From Bacillus safensis FO-36b (GTDB lineage: Bacteria > Bacillota > Bacilli > Bacillales > Bacillaceae): a stretch of 64,000 nt of DNA. The first letter of the stretch is position 1; the number at the start of each line of letters is the position of its first letter. Where the stretch lies: positions 124,001 to 188,000 of the forward strand of contig NZ_ASJD01000005.1 of the NCBI RefSeq assembly GCF_000691165.1. Reading direction: 5' to 3'. Below, piece by piece: positions 35,590 through 44,670 of the stretch. The position numbers and the translations under genes were made by a program. Under the pieces are notes generated by a model. That model saw only the letters and a program-made list of their open reading frames with translations. It ran no database searches and had not been told where the DNA came from.

Positions 35590-36918
35590 TTACAGAATAA
35601 TCGCCGCCAGCCAGCCGAACAGAACAAGCGGAATATTATAATAGATAAAAGTTGGGACACAAGTTCCCCAAATGTGGTGATGCTGTCCATCCATATTCAA
35701 TCCAGATGTTGGCCCAAGCGTACTGTCACTTGCAGGTGAACCTGCATCTCCAACAGCCGCAGCAGAGCCAATAATGGCAATGGTGGCCATTGGACTAAAT
35801 CCTAAGTGTAAGCAAAGTGGAACAAAGATGGTTGTAATAATCGGAATCGTTGCAAATGATGATCCGATTCCCATTGTCACAAGCAGACCAACGAGCAGCA
35901 TTAAAATCGCCGCAAGACTCTGGCTGTTTCCGATAAATTGGGAAGATGCTTTGACAAGGGATTCAATGTCTCCTGTTTTTGTTAACACGTTGGCAAATCC
36001 AGCCGCAACAAGCATGACAAAACCGATAAATGCCATCATATTCATTCCAGATGTAATCAGTTCATCTGCTTCATCACGTTTCATCATTCCTGTCACAAAC
36101 AAGACAAGCAGTCCTGAGAGTGCACCGAAGATCATTCCTTCCACACCAAGGCTTTGCGATAGATAAAGCTGGACAATCAACGAAACAAGAATAGCAAGAC
36201 CGGCAAAGAATAAGCTTTTTTTCGTATAAGCCGATTTTTCTACATCTGTAATTTCACGATCCTCATATACCTTCGGCTTTCGATACACAAAAATGGAAAC
36301 GATCAAACCAAGAACCATACCCGCAACAGGAATCAGCATGGCATATGGAATATCTGCTAAGTTTACAGTCAGCCCCGCTTCCTTCATATTGTCACGAAGC
36401 ATTCCGTGGAAAATCTGTCCGAAACCAACTGGAAGTAATATATATGGTGCAGTGAGTCCGAAGGTCATGACACACGCTAGCAGTCTGCGGTCAATCTGAA
36501 GCTCGTTAAACACCTTTAATAACGGCGGAATTAAGACTGGGATAAAGGCAATATGAACAGGGACGACGTTCTGTGAAAAACAGGACACGATCAAAATGAC
36601 AAGAACGATGAGCACTTTTGATAGTGTTTTCCGTCTTGAATCGCCTTCTTTTCCTAGAAGCTTCACTGCTCCTTCAACCATAGCATCTGGTAGACCTGTT
36701 TTCGTCAGCGCCGCAGCAAAAGCCCCTAATAGCGCATAACTAATCGCCACTGTTGCATTTCCTCCGAGTCCGTCCGTAAAGGCGTCCACTGTTCCTCCCA
36801 AGCCTAATCCACCTGCAAGTCCGCCAGCTAAAGCGCCTATAGCCAGCGCAATCACGACATTGACCCGCAGCAAGCTTAATATCAACATTAAAACAACCGC
36901 TAAAACAACTGCATTCAT
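35590..36918 (-). CDS. yuiF: YuiF, NhaC-like membrane transporter
   Basis: 442-residue polytopic membrane protein of the Na+/H+ antiporter (NhaC-like) superfamily with about 12 helices. It has duplicated helix sets (RVNVVIALAIGALAGG, SYALLGAFAAALTKTG) and a C-terminal GSSFATIPIITTIFVPLC and GDAGSPASDSTLGPTSGLN motif seen in amino acid/H+ relatives; substrate unknown, an amino acid such as histidine is possible. The ATG at 36918 follows GGGGG; the longer frame to 36987 covers the promoter. Gene is monocistronic between two terminators. Confidence 0.88.
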   Translation of the reverse strand: MNAVVLAVVLMLILSLLRVNVVIALAIGALAGGLAGGLGLGGTVDAFTDGLGGNATVAISYALLGAFAAALTKTGLPDAMVEGAVKLLGKEGDSRRKTLSKVLIVLVILIVSCFSQNVVPVHIAFIPVLIPPLLKVFNELQIDRRLLACVMTFGLTAPYILLPVGFGQIFHGMLRDNMKEAGLTVNLADIPYAMLIPVAGMVLGLIVSIFVYRKPKVYEDREITDVEKSAYTKKSLFFAGLAILVSLIVQLYLSQSLGVEGMIFGALSGLLVLFVTGMMKRDEADELITSGMNMMAFIGFVMLVAAGFANVLTKTGDIESLVKASSQFIGNSQSLAAILMLLVGLLVTMGIGSSFATIPIITTIFVPLCLHLGFSPMATIAIIGSAAAVGDAGSPASDSTLGPTSGLNMDGQHHHIWGTCVPTFIYYNIPLVLFGWLAAIIL

Positions 36919-36977
36919 GGTGAAACCCCCGAAATCCTTTAGTTTACTAATGTAGTAGATAATTAAAGTACCAACGT

Positions 36978-37006
36978 ATGTTACCATAGAAAAAAAACTT
37001 CGTCAA
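36978..37006 (-). promoter_or_regulatory. Promoter of yuiF
   Basis: Minus strand TTGACG, 17-base spacer, TAACAT, about 60 bp ahead of yuiF. A small perfect repeat TACTA-CAT-TAGTA (36945-36957) lies in the leader and could be an operator. Confidence 0.65.
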
Positions 37007-37030
37007 ATGGAGTATGTCCTACATAAAAAA

Positions 37031-37050
37031 GCTCTGCCACTTGGCAGAGC
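37031..37050 (-). terminator. pepA terminator
   Basis: Perfect stem GCTCTGCC / GGCAGAGC with 4-base loop and T6 on the minus strand. Confidence 0.93.
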
Positions 37051-37058
37051 CTTCTCCT

Positions 37059-38549
37059 TTATTTCTTTCCTTCAAATCGTTCCACAAATGTTGCGAGTGA
37101 TCTTACCATTACACCTGTTGCCCCTGTTGGTCCAAAGCATGAAGGTTTTTCTGTTGTAGCTGTTCCTGCAATATCTAAGTGAACCCAAGGGGTATCCTCT
37201 GCGAATTCGCCAATGAAAGCACCTGCCATGATCGCATGACCATCACGGCCTGGCGAGTTATTGAGATCCGCCATTTTGCTGTTTCGTACTCGTTTCTTAT
37301 CTTTTTCCGTGATGGGCAGCTGCCAGATCATTTCACCGCATTCTTCTGATGCTTCTTTAAACTGAGCGTACAGCTCATCGTTATTGGTCATCGCGCCTGT
37401 TGTCTCATTTCCAAGCGCCACAATGACACCGCCTGTTAATGTGGCCACATCTACAAGGACAGAGGCACCGTGCTGCTTCGCATATGTCACCCCATCTGCT
37501 AAAACAAGACGGCCTTCTGCATCCGTATTGAGCACTTCGATTGTTTTACCGCTTAGTGACACAATCACGTCGTCAGGCTTCATAGCGTCTGCCGAAATCA
37601 TATTATCGGTTGAGGCAATGACCGCAATGACATTTTGCTCTGGACGAAGTTCGCCGATGATTTCCATTGCACCTAAAACAGACGCTGAGCCGCCCATATC
37701 TGTTTTCATGCCAACCATACTCGCTCTTGGCTTTAAAGAATAGCCGCCGGTATCATACGTGATGCCTTTACCGACAAGGCCGATGACGTCTGTCCATTCT
37801 TCCTTGCCTTGATATTTCAATACGATGAGTTTTGGCGGTTCTGTTGAGCCTCTATTGACGGCTAAAATACCACCCATTCCGAGCTCTTCCATTTGTTCTT
37901 TATCTAAAATTTCAATCTCAAATTCGTATTTATATGCAAGCTCTGCCGCATACGAAGCCAGATCAGAGGATGTGAGCATGTTTGGCGGCATATTCACAAG
38001 GGTACGAGCTGAATTGACTGACTGTCCGTACACTTCGCCGACTTTCAAACTTGCCTGAATTTCAGCTTGATCATGCTCTGTCGTTGCATAAACAAACTCG
38101 ATAAAACGATCCGGTTCATTTGTTTTATGTTTAAAATCCTGTAATTCATATGTAGCTAAAAGGCAGCTTTCAGAAAGGGCATGGGCTGCATCTTGAGCAG
38201 GCAGATCCTTTCCAATAAACGTATCCAGCAAGACAGAAACCGCTTGCTTTTTATCTTGATGAAGCTTTTTGAATAAATGGGCAAACACTTCTTTTGCCTC
38301 TTCAAACGTGTAATCTGATTCCTTCCCAAGCCCGACAAAATAAATGCGTTTGATGCCTGTTTCAGGGGATGGGAAAAACTTCGAAAGCTGATTTCGTTTG
38401 GATGAAATGTCGCCTTCTTTTAATAATTCAGTGATTCTTCCTTCAAGTAATTCATCCATTTCTTTTGCTTTTCCTGATAATTGGCTCTTTTGAAAAAGTC
38501 CGATCGCCAGTGTATCTTTATGCTGCAATTCATTTGTCGAGAAAAACAT
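37059..38549 (-). CDS. pepA: Leucyl aminopeptidase (M17)
   Basis: 496-residue cytosolic M17 leucyl aminopeptidase (YuiE). The N-terminal domain (1-170) is variable; the catalytic domain has [16 protein letters not shown] with metal-binding Lys/Asp, [15 protein letters not shown] and the family signature [12 protein letters not shown] (about residue 340). It trims N-terminal residues using two metal ions. I use the ATG at 38549 ([10 protein letters not shown]); the frame is open ten codons upstream through the ribosome site AAGGAG. Confidence 0.95.
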   Translation of the reverse strand: MFFSTNELQHKDTLAIGLFQKSQLSGKAKEMDELLEGRITELLKEGDISSKRNQLSKFFPSPETGIKRIYFVGLGKESDYTFEEAKEVFAHLFKKLHQDKKQAVSVLLDTFIGKDLPAQDAAHALSESCLLATYELQDFKHKTNEPDRFIEFVYATTEHDQAEIQASLKVGEVYGQSVNSARTLVNMPPNMLTSSDLASYAAELAYKYEFEIEILDKEQMEELGMGGILAVNRGSTEPPKLIVLKYQGKEEWTDVIGLVGKGITYDTGGYSLKPRASMVGMKTDMGGSASVLGAMEIIGELRPEQNVIAVIASTDNMISADAMKPDDVIVSLSGKTIEVLNTDAEGRLVLADGVTYAKQHGASVLVDVATLTGGVIVALGNETTGAMTNNDELYAQFKEASEECGEMIWQLPITEKDKKRVRNSKMADLNNSPGRDGHAIMAGAFIGEFAEDTPWVHLDIAGTATTEKPSCFGPTGATGVMVRSLATFVERFEGKK

Positions 38550-38734
38550 ATTTATCACACGCTCCTTAATGAACTCCATTTTTCACATTGGAACTTCTAT
38601 TATATCAAAATTTGCGTTCCTATACGATCATTGCCAGTCTGTCTTTACTTGATGAACATTTATATTTTCACACGCGGAAGGGCATCATGAAAAAGCGGCG
38701 AAAACCTGAGCAGCCTGTCCGTGTTCTCCTCGTT

Positions 38735-38763
38735 CCACATCTACTTTCTTTAATGTTATAATG
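38735..38763 (+). promoter_or_regulatory. Promoter of yuiD
   Basis: TCCACA, 17-base spacer, TATAAT preceded by TGT (extended -10). About 105 bp ahead of the yuiD start codon, giving a leader of roughly 95 bases with no obvious structure. Confidence 0.65.
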
Positions 38764-38867
38764 AACATGGACTTGGCAGCTTTTTTTACTGCTATCATTT
38801 TTTCATCATACTAGGATTTTTAGTTCATCATTTCGCACGATATTTTTTCTTAAAGAGAGGATGTTTC

Positions 38868-39350
38868 TTGTTCATGAGCGTACTGACGAATTTTCCGCTG
38901 CTTGCCAGCCTAGCAGCCATCTTTTTTGCACAATTTGTAAAAGTACCGATTCAATTTATCATTTCTAGACGACTAGATTGGTCGCTCATTACAAGCACAG
39001 GCGGAATGCCAAGTTCACACTCCGCAGCAGTAACAGCACTCTCCACAGCAGTGGCTTTAGAGCACGGGCTAGATACATCTATCTTTGCCATTTCCGCCAT
39101 CTTTGCCATTATTACCATGTTTGATGCGACAGGCGTTCGCAGACAGGCAGGAGAACAGGCGACTGTTCTCAACAAGCTCGTAACAGATTTTAACCGATTT
39201 GTTTCCGAAGCAAAGAATTTCCCAAATGCGGAAGAAAAAGAAAAGCAAAAGAAATTAAAAGAGCTTCTTGGCCATAAGCCGATTGAAGTCTTCTTCGGCG
39301 GCTTAACAGGGATCTTGCTGACACTCATCTTAGATTATTACTTCATGTAG
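38868..39350 (+). CDS. yuiD: YuiD, divergent PAP2-family membrane protein
   Basis: 160-residue membrane protein of the DUF212 / divergent PAP2 family. Helices near residues 8-28, 60-90 and 138-158; the motif TSTGGMPSSHSAAVTALSTA (about 46-65) and DATGVRRQAGEQATVLN (about 88-104) correspond to phosphatase motifs. Substrate unknown; lipid phosphatase activity is inferred only. The start is TTG at 38868, seven bases after GAGG; an ATG two codons later is more distant. Confidence 0.88.
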   Translation: MFMSVLTNFPLLASLAAIFFAQFVKVPIQFIISRRLDWSLITSTGGMPSSHSAAVTALSTAVALEHGLDTSIFAISAIFAIITMFDATGVRRQAGEQATVLNKLVTDFNRFVSEAKNFPNAEEKEKQKKLKELLGHKPIEVFFGGLTGILLTLILDYYFM

Positions 39351-39355
39351 AAGCG

Positions 39356-39391
39356 AAAAAGCTTTGGACCTTAAACGGCCCAAAGCTTTTT
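39356..39391. terminator. Bidirectional terminator yuiD / yuiC
   Basis: Stem AAAAAGCTTTGG / CCAAAGCTTTTT between convergent genes. Confidence 0.92.
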
Positions 39392-40035
39392 TATTCTTTA
39401 TTGGCTTGAAACTGCTGACGGAATACTTGCATCGATTCTGCTTCATTGAGCTGATTTAAGTCTTTTTCCGTTAACGTCCCTTCACCCTTTTTGATGATAT
39501 ACACATCGAGCACTTTTTTACCCCATTCTCTATACACATCATCAACGGTTTCATAGTATAAATCAAGCTTATGACCTTTAATGGCTTTCCCGGTATCTGC
39601 AACCACACCGTAGCCATAGTTCGGGATAAACAGCACCGTTCCAATCGGAAAAACAGATGGGTCGGCTGCCACTGTTGAATATAAATCACGTTTCACTTTA
39701 ACGCCTGAATATGTAATGCCATATGCATGATGTTCCTTCGTTTTGCCTGTTGATTCCACACCTGCTGTATAGCCGGTTGCCACAACCTTCTGTTTCGGGT
39801 AATCGTTCCAATTAAACGCCTCTTCGAGAGAAACAGACCGCGCATCTTCACTTTTGAGTGCCATCGTTTCCCTTTTTGGCTGCTGAAAAAAAGAAGATAC
39901 TTGCCTGCCCGCATCGGTCTCTTTCACCCACGCAGCTAAATCACTTGGTTCGACTCCAGATATGCCCGTAAAGCTTGTCAAAAGTGCAAGCATGAATAGG
40001 GCGGTCATGAACAATCGTTTCATCCATGTTTTCAT
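39391..40035 (-). CDS. yuiC: YuiC, 3D-domain muralytic enzyme
   Basis: 214-residue exported protein with a signal/anchor helix ([18 protein letters not shown]). The C-terminal 3D (MltA-like double-psi barrel) domain runs from [15 protein letters not shown] to VLDVYIIKK and keeps the aspartates in [17 protein letters not shown]. The B. subtilis orthologue is a stationary-phase-survival (Sps) enzyme, functionally like Rpf, cleaving glycan strands. No YabE/G5 domains. The start follows GGAGTGACAAATAG. Confidence 0.9.
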   Translation of the reverse strand: MKTWMKRLFMTALFMLALLTSFTGISGVEPSDLAAWVKETDAGRQVSSFFQQPKRETMALKSEDARSVSLEEAFNWNDYPKQKVVATGYTAGVESTGKTKEHHAYGITYSGVKVKRDLYSTVAADPSVFPIGTVLFIPNYGYGVVADTGKAIKGHKLDLYYETVDDVYREWGKKVLDVYIIKKGEGTLTEKDLNQLNEAESMQVFRQQFQANKE

Positions 40036-40105
40036 CTCTATTTGTCACTCCTCTACCCATCTATTTGTTTCCAAACAAAATGGAAACTATGCAAAGGAGA
40101 AACAA

Positions 40106-40138
40106 AAAAACCCACTTGCCTGTCCACAAGTGAGTTAA
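40106..40138 (-). terminator. yuiA-yuiB terminator
   Basis: Stem AACTCACTTG / CAAGTGGGTT followed by T5 on the minus strand, overlapping the yuiB stop. Confidence 0.88.
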
Positions 40139-40455
40139 AACATTTGATACCCTCTTTTTCGAAGTGCATTAATGACAAAACCTGATGTGATTGCACCGAT
40201 CAGGCCGCTTAATAAGATGATGATATCTGCCGCAGCTAGTGAGACGATCCGGTCTCCTATTCCTGAAAAAGCGGTGCCAGGCTCTCTTACATAAGCGATC
40301 ATCTTTTGATTGTTGATAATGAAAAGGCATACAATTGGATATAAAATAGCCATAATCCATGACATTCTCAGCAGCATATTGAGCAAAAAGCCAATGCCGA
40401 AGAATAACACGAAAAATAAAATAACTGAAATGATAACGACTGGTAAACTGATCAC
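40135..40455 (-). CDS. yuiB: YuiB, small membrane protein
   Basis: 106-residue membrane protein of unknown function with helices at about 4-27, 32-50 and 75-96 (ADIIILLSGLIGAITSGFVI). The start is GTG at 40455, preceded by GGTGGAG. It follows yuiA on the same strand. The family is limited to Bacilli. Confidence 0.85.
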   Translation of the reverse strand: MISLPVVIISVILFFVLFFGIGFLLNMLLRMSWIMAILYPIVCLFIINNQKMIAYVREPGTAFSGIGDRIVSLAAADIIILLSGLIGAITSGFVINALRKRGYQMF

Positions 40456-40536
40456 TTCATCTCCACCCCCAAATATCCCATCATTAGTTTAACTTGGAAA
40501 TAGAGATGAAGTCAATCAATGGAAAAAGCAGATCGA

Positions 40537-40662
40537 TTAACGCTTCTTTCCTGTCCCTTTACATTCCTCACACGTTTCAGATCCGCCGAGCAATAGCTGA
40601 AAATACCCTTTTCCTGAACAATATTGACAGGTTGATGTTTTTTCCTTTGTTTGTGCATTCAT
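40537..40662 (-). CDS. yuiA: YuiA, small zinc-ribbon protein
   Basis: 41-codon gene read from the minus strand: ATG at 40662 after AAGGAGTGAG, stop at 40537-40539. The protein has two CxxC knuckles with DnaJ-type spacing and glycines (CQYCSGKGYFQLL and CEECKGTGKK), so it should bind one zinc ion. Orthologue of B. subtilis YuiA (47 residues); function unknown. Lies upstream of yuiB with its own promoter. Confidence 0.9.
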   Translation of the reverse strand: MNAQTKEKTSTCQYCSGKGYFQLLLGGSETCEECKGTGKKR

Positions 40663-40698
40663 ATTGCTCACTCCTTAATCTAAATTTTCTGATAATTT

Positions 40699-40728
40699 AT
40701 CATAACATATTTTGCTGCCGATGACCAA
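40699..40728 (-). promoter_or_regulatory. Promoter of yuiA-yuiB
   Basis: Minus strand TTGGTC, 18-base spacer, TATGAT with an extended TGT before the -10, about 36 bp upstream of yuiA. Confidence 0.6.
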
Positions 40729-40754
40729 GTGAGAAAATATACCACAACTTATAA

Positions 40755-40785
40755 AAAAACGTGTATCACGAGGATACACGTTTTT
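40755..40785 (-). terminator. yumB terminator
   Basis: Stem AAAAACGTGTATC / GATACACGTTTTT with five-base loop, ending in a T run on the minus strand. Confidence 0.93.
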
Positions 40786-40797
40786 GTCTATAATGGT

Positions 40798-42009
40798 TTA
40801 GAAGAACTTGAATTTTCCTTTTTTCAGAACAAGTCCTGGTCCGCCAACCATGAATAAAGAACGGTTGTCGATGATTTTCTTCATTGCAGAAGCTTTTGTT
40901 CCTTGAAGTTTTTTACCAAACGCAACACCTACAGCGTCGTGTTCACCAAGAGAAGCAACTGTTCCTTTGATGTCTGGCTTAAAGCTTTCAAGAGAACCGC
41001 CTTTTACTAGTGCTGCAAGGTTTTTCGCTACTGTTTCACCTTGCTGCATAGCGATTTGTGCAGTTGGTGGGTATGGACGGTTGATTTCTTCATTGATAAT
41101 CAATGAACAGTCACCAATGATGAAGACATCATCATTTTCTGGTACACGAAGATCTGGAGACACTTTTACGCGGCCGCGCATGTTTTCAAAACCAGCTTCT
41201 TCAACGATTGGGTTACCGCGTACACCTGCAGCCCAAACAACAGTTGCAGCTTTGATTTCTTCTGTATCATCGTCTTTTCCAACAATGATCCCCTCAGGCG
41301 TACATTCTTTGATCGCTGTACCAATTTTGAACTCAACACCTTTACCTTGAAGGTAGTTCATCGCATAGTCGATCAATTCTGGATCGAATCCAGGAAGAGC
41401 TGTTGGCGCAGCTTCTACACAGATGATACGCACGTCTTTTTGATCAATGTCATACTCTTTGCAAAGCTCAGGCACACGGTTTCCAAGCTCACCAAGGAAC
41501 TCAATACCTGTGAATCCTGCGCCGCCGACAACGATTGTCAAACGCTCTGGACGTTTTTCAGCATCCGTATTATACGTCGCAAATTGAAGCTCAATGTGCT
41601 CACGAAGCTGACGAGCAGAGTTGATGTTAGAGATTGAGAATGCGTATTCTTTCAGTCCTGCAATACCAAATGTTTCAGGAACAGCACCAAGTGCAACAAC
41701 AAGGTAGTCATAAGAAAGTTCGCCATCTGATGTCACAACTTTCTTTGCTTCCTTATCAATGCTTTCAACTGTTGCTTGTACAAAGTTGACACGGGAACTG
41801 TTAATCACATCTTTGATTTGATAACGACAGCGGTCATGATGAAGTGTACCTGCACTTGCTTCATGAAGCCATGTTGTTTCGTAATGATAATTATGCTTGT
41901 TCACAAGAGTAATGTCCGCATCATTTGTGCCAAGCTGTTTTGTTAATCTTGTTACAGTCATTAATCCGCCATAACCTGCACCTAATACAACGATTTTCGG
42001 TTTATTCAC
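40798..42009 (-). CDS. yumB: Type II NADH dehydrogenase-like protein YumB
   Basis: 403-residue FAD-dependent NADH:quinone oxidoreductase-type protein. Two Rossmann motifs are visible: [15 protein letters not shown] at the N-terminus and [18 protein letters not shown] near residue 160, plus the FAD site [11 protein letters not shown] (about 300). It would pass electrons from NADH to menaquinone at the membrane without pumping protons. The start chosen is GTG at 42009 (MNKPKIV), 11 bases after GGTGG; in-frame GTGs at 42018 and 42024 are alternatives. Confidence 0.92.
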   Translation of the reverse strand: MNKPKIVVLGAGYGGLMTVTRLTKQLGTNDADITLVNKHNYHYETTWLHEASAGTLHHDRCRYQIKDVINSSRVNFVQATVESIDKEAKKVVTSDGELSYDYLVVALGAVPETFGIAGLKEYAFSISNINSARQLREHIELQFATYNTDAEKRPERLTIVVGGAGFTGIEFLGELGNRVPELCKEYDIDQKDVRIICVEAAPTALPGFDPELIDYAMNYLQGKGVEFKIGTAIKECTPEGIIVGKDDDTEEIKAATVVWAAGVRGNPIVEEAGFENMRGRVKVSPDLRVPENDDVFIIGDCSLIINEEINRPYPPTAQIAMQQGETVAKNLAALVKGGSLESFKPDIKGTVASLGEHDAVGVAFGKKLQGTKASAMKKIIDNRSLFMVGGPGLVLKKGKFKFF

Positions 42010-42024
42010 TGGAATCACATCCAC

Positions 42025-42373
42025 CTTTTTTAAATTTGCTGTAAAACGGATAAAGAATTACATATCGTTATTCTCAACCGCTTTGCGGCATTTTATGAAA
42101 TTTAAACAAAAAAATAAGTATGTGAAAATCTGAACTTTCACCTACATAAAACGAAAGCATTTGACCGTATCCGACAAAAATTCATAAAAAATTAATATTT
42201 AGTTCCCTTAACAATAATAGCGAGTTCTGCTCCAATTTTCAAGGCTTTAAACTGAAAATCCTTATGATAAACGGTCTTTCTCACTTTTTCCTTCTTTTCA
42301 AAGCTTCAGCATCAAAAAACGACAAGTTTTTCAAAACAAGTCAAACGACGATATGTGGTATGATATGATATAG
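42025..42373. other. yumB-yumC divergent intergenic region
   Basis: AT-rich non-coding DNA. It contains an inverted repeat GTGAAA-N8-TTTCAC at 42122-42141 (between the divergent genes) and overlapping TATGAT -10-like hexamers at 42359-42369 in front of yumC. No gene-like frame and no RNA gene were recognised. Confidence 0.4.
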
Positions 42374-42388
42374 TGATAACAATTTTCA
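42374..42388 (+). promoter_or_regulatory. Candidate Fur box upstream of yumC
   Basis: TGATAACAATTTTCA matches the Bacillus Fur 7-1-7 consensus TGATAAT-N-ATTATCA at 12 of 14 positions. It lies 5 bases after a TATGAT -10-like hexamer and 19 bases before the yumC start codon, where binding would block initiation. Confidence 0.55.
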
Positions 42389-42406
42389 TTTGGGAGGATT
42401 AAAGGA

Positions 42407-43405
42407 ATGCAAGAAGATTCTAAGGTATATGACATTACCGTTATCGGGGGCGGCCCAGTTGGATTGTTTACTGCGTTTTACGGAGGCATGAGACAGGCAA
42501 GTGTGAAAATCATTGAAAGCCTTCCTCAGCTCGGCGGTCAACTTTCCGCTCTTTACCCTGAAAAATATATTTATGATGTGGCTGGATTCCCAAAAATCCG
42601 CGCACAAGAATTAGTTGATAACTTAAAGGAACAAATGGATAAATTTGATCAAACCATTTGCTTAGAGCAGGCAGTTGAAACGGTTGAAAAACAGGCAGAT
42701 GGGATCTTTAAACTTGTGACAAATCAAGAGATTCATTATTCTAAAACAATCATCATCACAGCTGGTAACGGTGCATTCCAACCGAGAAAGCTTGAACTAG
42801 ATGCAGCAGAATCATTTGAAGGAAGCAACCTGCATTACTTCATTAATGACTTGAACCAATTTGCCGGCAGACGTGTTGCCGTTCTTGGGGGCGGAGACTC
42901 TGCGGTGGACTGGGCACTTATGCTTGAACCAATCGCAAAAGAAGTCTCCATTATTCACCGCCGCGATAAATTCCGCGCGCATGAGCACAGTGTAGAAAAC
43001 CTGCACAACTCGAAGGTCAATGTACTGACACCATTTGTACCAACTGAGCTCATTGGTGAAGACCGCATTGAACAAATCGTGCTCGAAGAAGTCAAAGGCG
43101 ACAAAAAACAAGTGCTTGATGTGGACGACGTGATCGTCAACTTCGGTTTTGTTTCCTCCCTTGGACCAATCAAACAATGGGGCCTTGAAATCGAAAAGAA
43201 CTCCATCGTGGTGAAATCTACAATGGAAACAAACATTGAAGGCTTCTATGCGGCAGGAGACATCTGTACGTATGAAGGAAAAGTCAAATTGATCGCAAGC
43301 GGATTTGGTGAAGCACCAACTGCTGTCAACAATGCGAAAGCTTACATGGACCCGAAAGCCCGTGTACAGCCTCTCCATTCCACAAGCTTATTTGAAAACA
43401 AATAA
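42407..43405 (+). CDS. yumC: Ferredoxin/flavodoxin-NADP+ reductase
   Basis: 332-residue thioredoxin-reductase-like ferredoxin-NADP+ oxidoreductase (Fnr2 type), essential in B. subtilis. The FAD motif is [19 protein letters not shown], the NADPH motif [19 protein letters not shown], and the second FAD site [13 protein letters not shown]. There is no CxxC, as expected for the FNR branch. It moves electrons between NADPH and ferredoxin or flavodoxin. Start follows GGGAGG. Related staphylococcal enzymes (IruO) are iron-regulated. Confidence 0.95.
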   Translation: MQEDSKVYDITVIGGGPVGLFTAFYGGMRQASVKIIESLPQLGGQLSALYPEKYIYDVAGFPKIRAQELVDNLKEQMDKFDQTICLEQAVETVEKQADGIFKLVTNQEIHYSKTIIITAGNGAFQPRKLELDAAESFEGSNLHYFINDLNQFAGRRVAVLGGGDSAVDWALMLEPIAKEVSIIHRRDKFRAHEHSVENLHNSKVNVLTPFVPTELIGEDRIEQIVLEEVKGDKKQVLDVDDVIVNFGFVSSLGPIKQWGLEIEKNSIVVKSTMETNIEGFYAAGDICTYEGKVKLIASGFGEAPTAVNNAKAYMDPKARVQPLHSTSLFENK

Positions 43406-43414
43406 GAGCGGATC

Positions 43415-43448
43415 AAAAAAGGAGTTCCCACTCGCGGAACTCCTTTTT
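43415..43448. terminator. Bidirectional terminator after yumC
   Basis: Perfect stem AAAAAGGAGTTCC / GGAACTCCTTTTT with seven-base loop between yumC and the convergent zinc-ribbon gene. Confidence 0.94.
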
Positions 43449-43451
43449 CGT

Positions 43452-43658
43452 TTATTTAAAAATCCCAATATAGGCATTTGCCATCCCAAGTACCATTGCA
43501 GCAAGCAGCACCACAACAATCCCTGCCACAACCAAAATCACCCGATCCTTCACACGTTCCTTTTTCGGAAGCGGCTTTTCAATCCCGCAAGACGGACACG
43601 TTTTGGAACGATACGGAATCAGTTCATGACAGTTCCTGCAATTGATTTGTTCACTCAA
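43452..43658 (-). CDS. Small zinc-ribbon membrane protein
   Basis: 68-residue protein: an N-terminal zinc ribbon (CRNCHELIPYRSKTCPSCG, two CxxC pairs) and one C-terminal membrane helix (VILVVAGIVVVLLAAMVLGM). The start is TTG at 43658, ten bases after AGAGG. Unknown function; similar one-helix zinc-ribbon proteins are common in Bacillus. I cannot confirm that it corresponds to the small ORF at this place in B. subtilis. Confidence 0.75.
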   Translation of the reverse strand: MSEQINCRNCHELIPYRSKTCPSCGIEKPLPKKERVKDRVILVVAGIVVVLLAAMVLGMANAYIGIFK

Positions 43659-43847
43659 ACCTCAGCAACCTCTTTTCTGACTACAGTTTATGTTTGGTTC
43701 TCATGATACTCTTTTCGAGTGGAAATAGCCAGTTGTTCGGGCAAGCTGTAACAAAATTGAGCGATTTGCGAGAAAAAAACATAGCTCCTTGAATCCGCTG
43801 CTTCAAACAAGATCAACAATCCATGATTTAAATTTAAAAAAAGATGA

Positions 43848-43878
43848 TTGACCCTAACGCAACGTCATATTTTATAGT
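43848..43878 (+). promoter_or_regulatory. MerR-type promoter of the regulator-protease pair
   Basis: TTGACC, 19-base spacer, TATAGT. A 19-base spacer is the hallmark of MerR-activated promoters, and the spacer holds the imperfect dyad TGACCCTAACGCAACGTCA. It is 24 bp ahead of the merR-type gene, so autoregulation is likely. Confidence 0.75.
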
Positions 43879-43902
43879 GGATATCAAGAGAGGTGAATTG
43901 AA

Positions 43903-44670
43903 ATGAAAGTAAAAGAAGTAGCTGAATTATTTGGTATTAGCATTCGTACACTTCATCATTACGACAAGATTGGTTTATTGACCCCAAGTGAAGTCACAGA
44001 AAATCGTTATCGATTCTATTCAGAAGAAAACCTTGAAACATTGCAGCAAATATTATTTTTCAGGGAACTTGGATTTCCATTGAAGGAAATCCAAAAGATG
44101 ATGCACAATCTTTCATTTAATAAGAAAGAAGCATTTATGCTACAAAGAAAAATGTTAATAGAGAAACGAGATAATCTCGATAAAATGATCGGTAATATTG
44201 ATAAGACGCTGCAGCATTTAACGGGAGTAACTCAATACACCTATAAAGAAAGGTTTGAGAATATGAATATGAATTTTAGCCAATATGAAGAAGAAGCTCG
44301 TCACCGTTGGGGAAATCAAGCTGTTGATGAAGTCAGCTCAAAACTAAATCATTTGTCTAAAGATGAACAAATTGAATTATCTGATAGGTGGGATAGCATA
44401 TTTAATAAACTAGCCTCTCTTCGCAACCATTCCCCTAAATCCAAGAGAGTACAAATCGTAATCAAACAATGGTACGACTTTTTAAACGAAAACTTTAGTT
44501 ATTACTCTCTTGATGCTTTTTACGGCTTAGGTCAACTCTATATTCAAGATGAACGTTTCAAAAAGAATATAGATCAATATGGTGAGGGCTTGGCATCATT
44601 TATGAGCGAAGCGATGGAAGTCTTTACTACTCTTCATAAAAGAGGGAACAGCTATGAAAATTATGATTGA
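43903..44670 (+). CDS. MerR-family regulator with TipAS-type domain
   Basis: 255-residue transcription regulator. The N-terminal MerR winged helix (KVKEVAELFGISIRTLHHYD, then NRYRFYSEENLETLQQI) is followed by a coiled coil (about 75-110) and a C-terminal TipAS/antibiotic-recognition-like domain (about 125-245; FSQYEEEARHRWGNQAVDE). Such proteins (TipA, Mta, SkgA) bind drugs or small ligands and activate 19-bp-spacer promoters. AT-rich codon use, absent from this place in B. subtilis. The last 17 bases overlap the protease gene. Confidence 0.9.
   Translation: MKVKEVAELFGISIRTLHHYDKIGLLTPSEVTENRYRFYSEENLETLQQILFFRELGFPLKEIQKMMHNLSFNKKEAFMLQRKMLIEKRDNLDKMIGNIDKTLQHLTGVTQYTYKERFENMNMNFSQYEEEARHRWGNQAVDEVSSKLNHLSKDEQIELSDRWDSIFNKLASLRNHSPKSKRVQIVIKQWYDFLNENFSYYSLDAFYGLGQLYIQDERFKKNIDQYGEGLASFMSEAMEVFTTLHKRGNSYENYD

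Noticed and set aside
38687-38761. Short frame starting MKKRRKPEQPV with GGAAGGG upstream
   Set aside because: Only 24 codons, it ends in the yuiD promoter -10, and no homologue is known to me.
42122-42141. GTGAAA-N8-TTTCAC as a Rex site
   Set aside because: Rex sites have a shorter centre (TGTGAA-N6-TTCACA); spacing does not fit.
42812-43378. 188-codon frame antisense to yumC
   Set aside because: Antisense shadow; yumC is a clear conserved enzyme over the same stretch.
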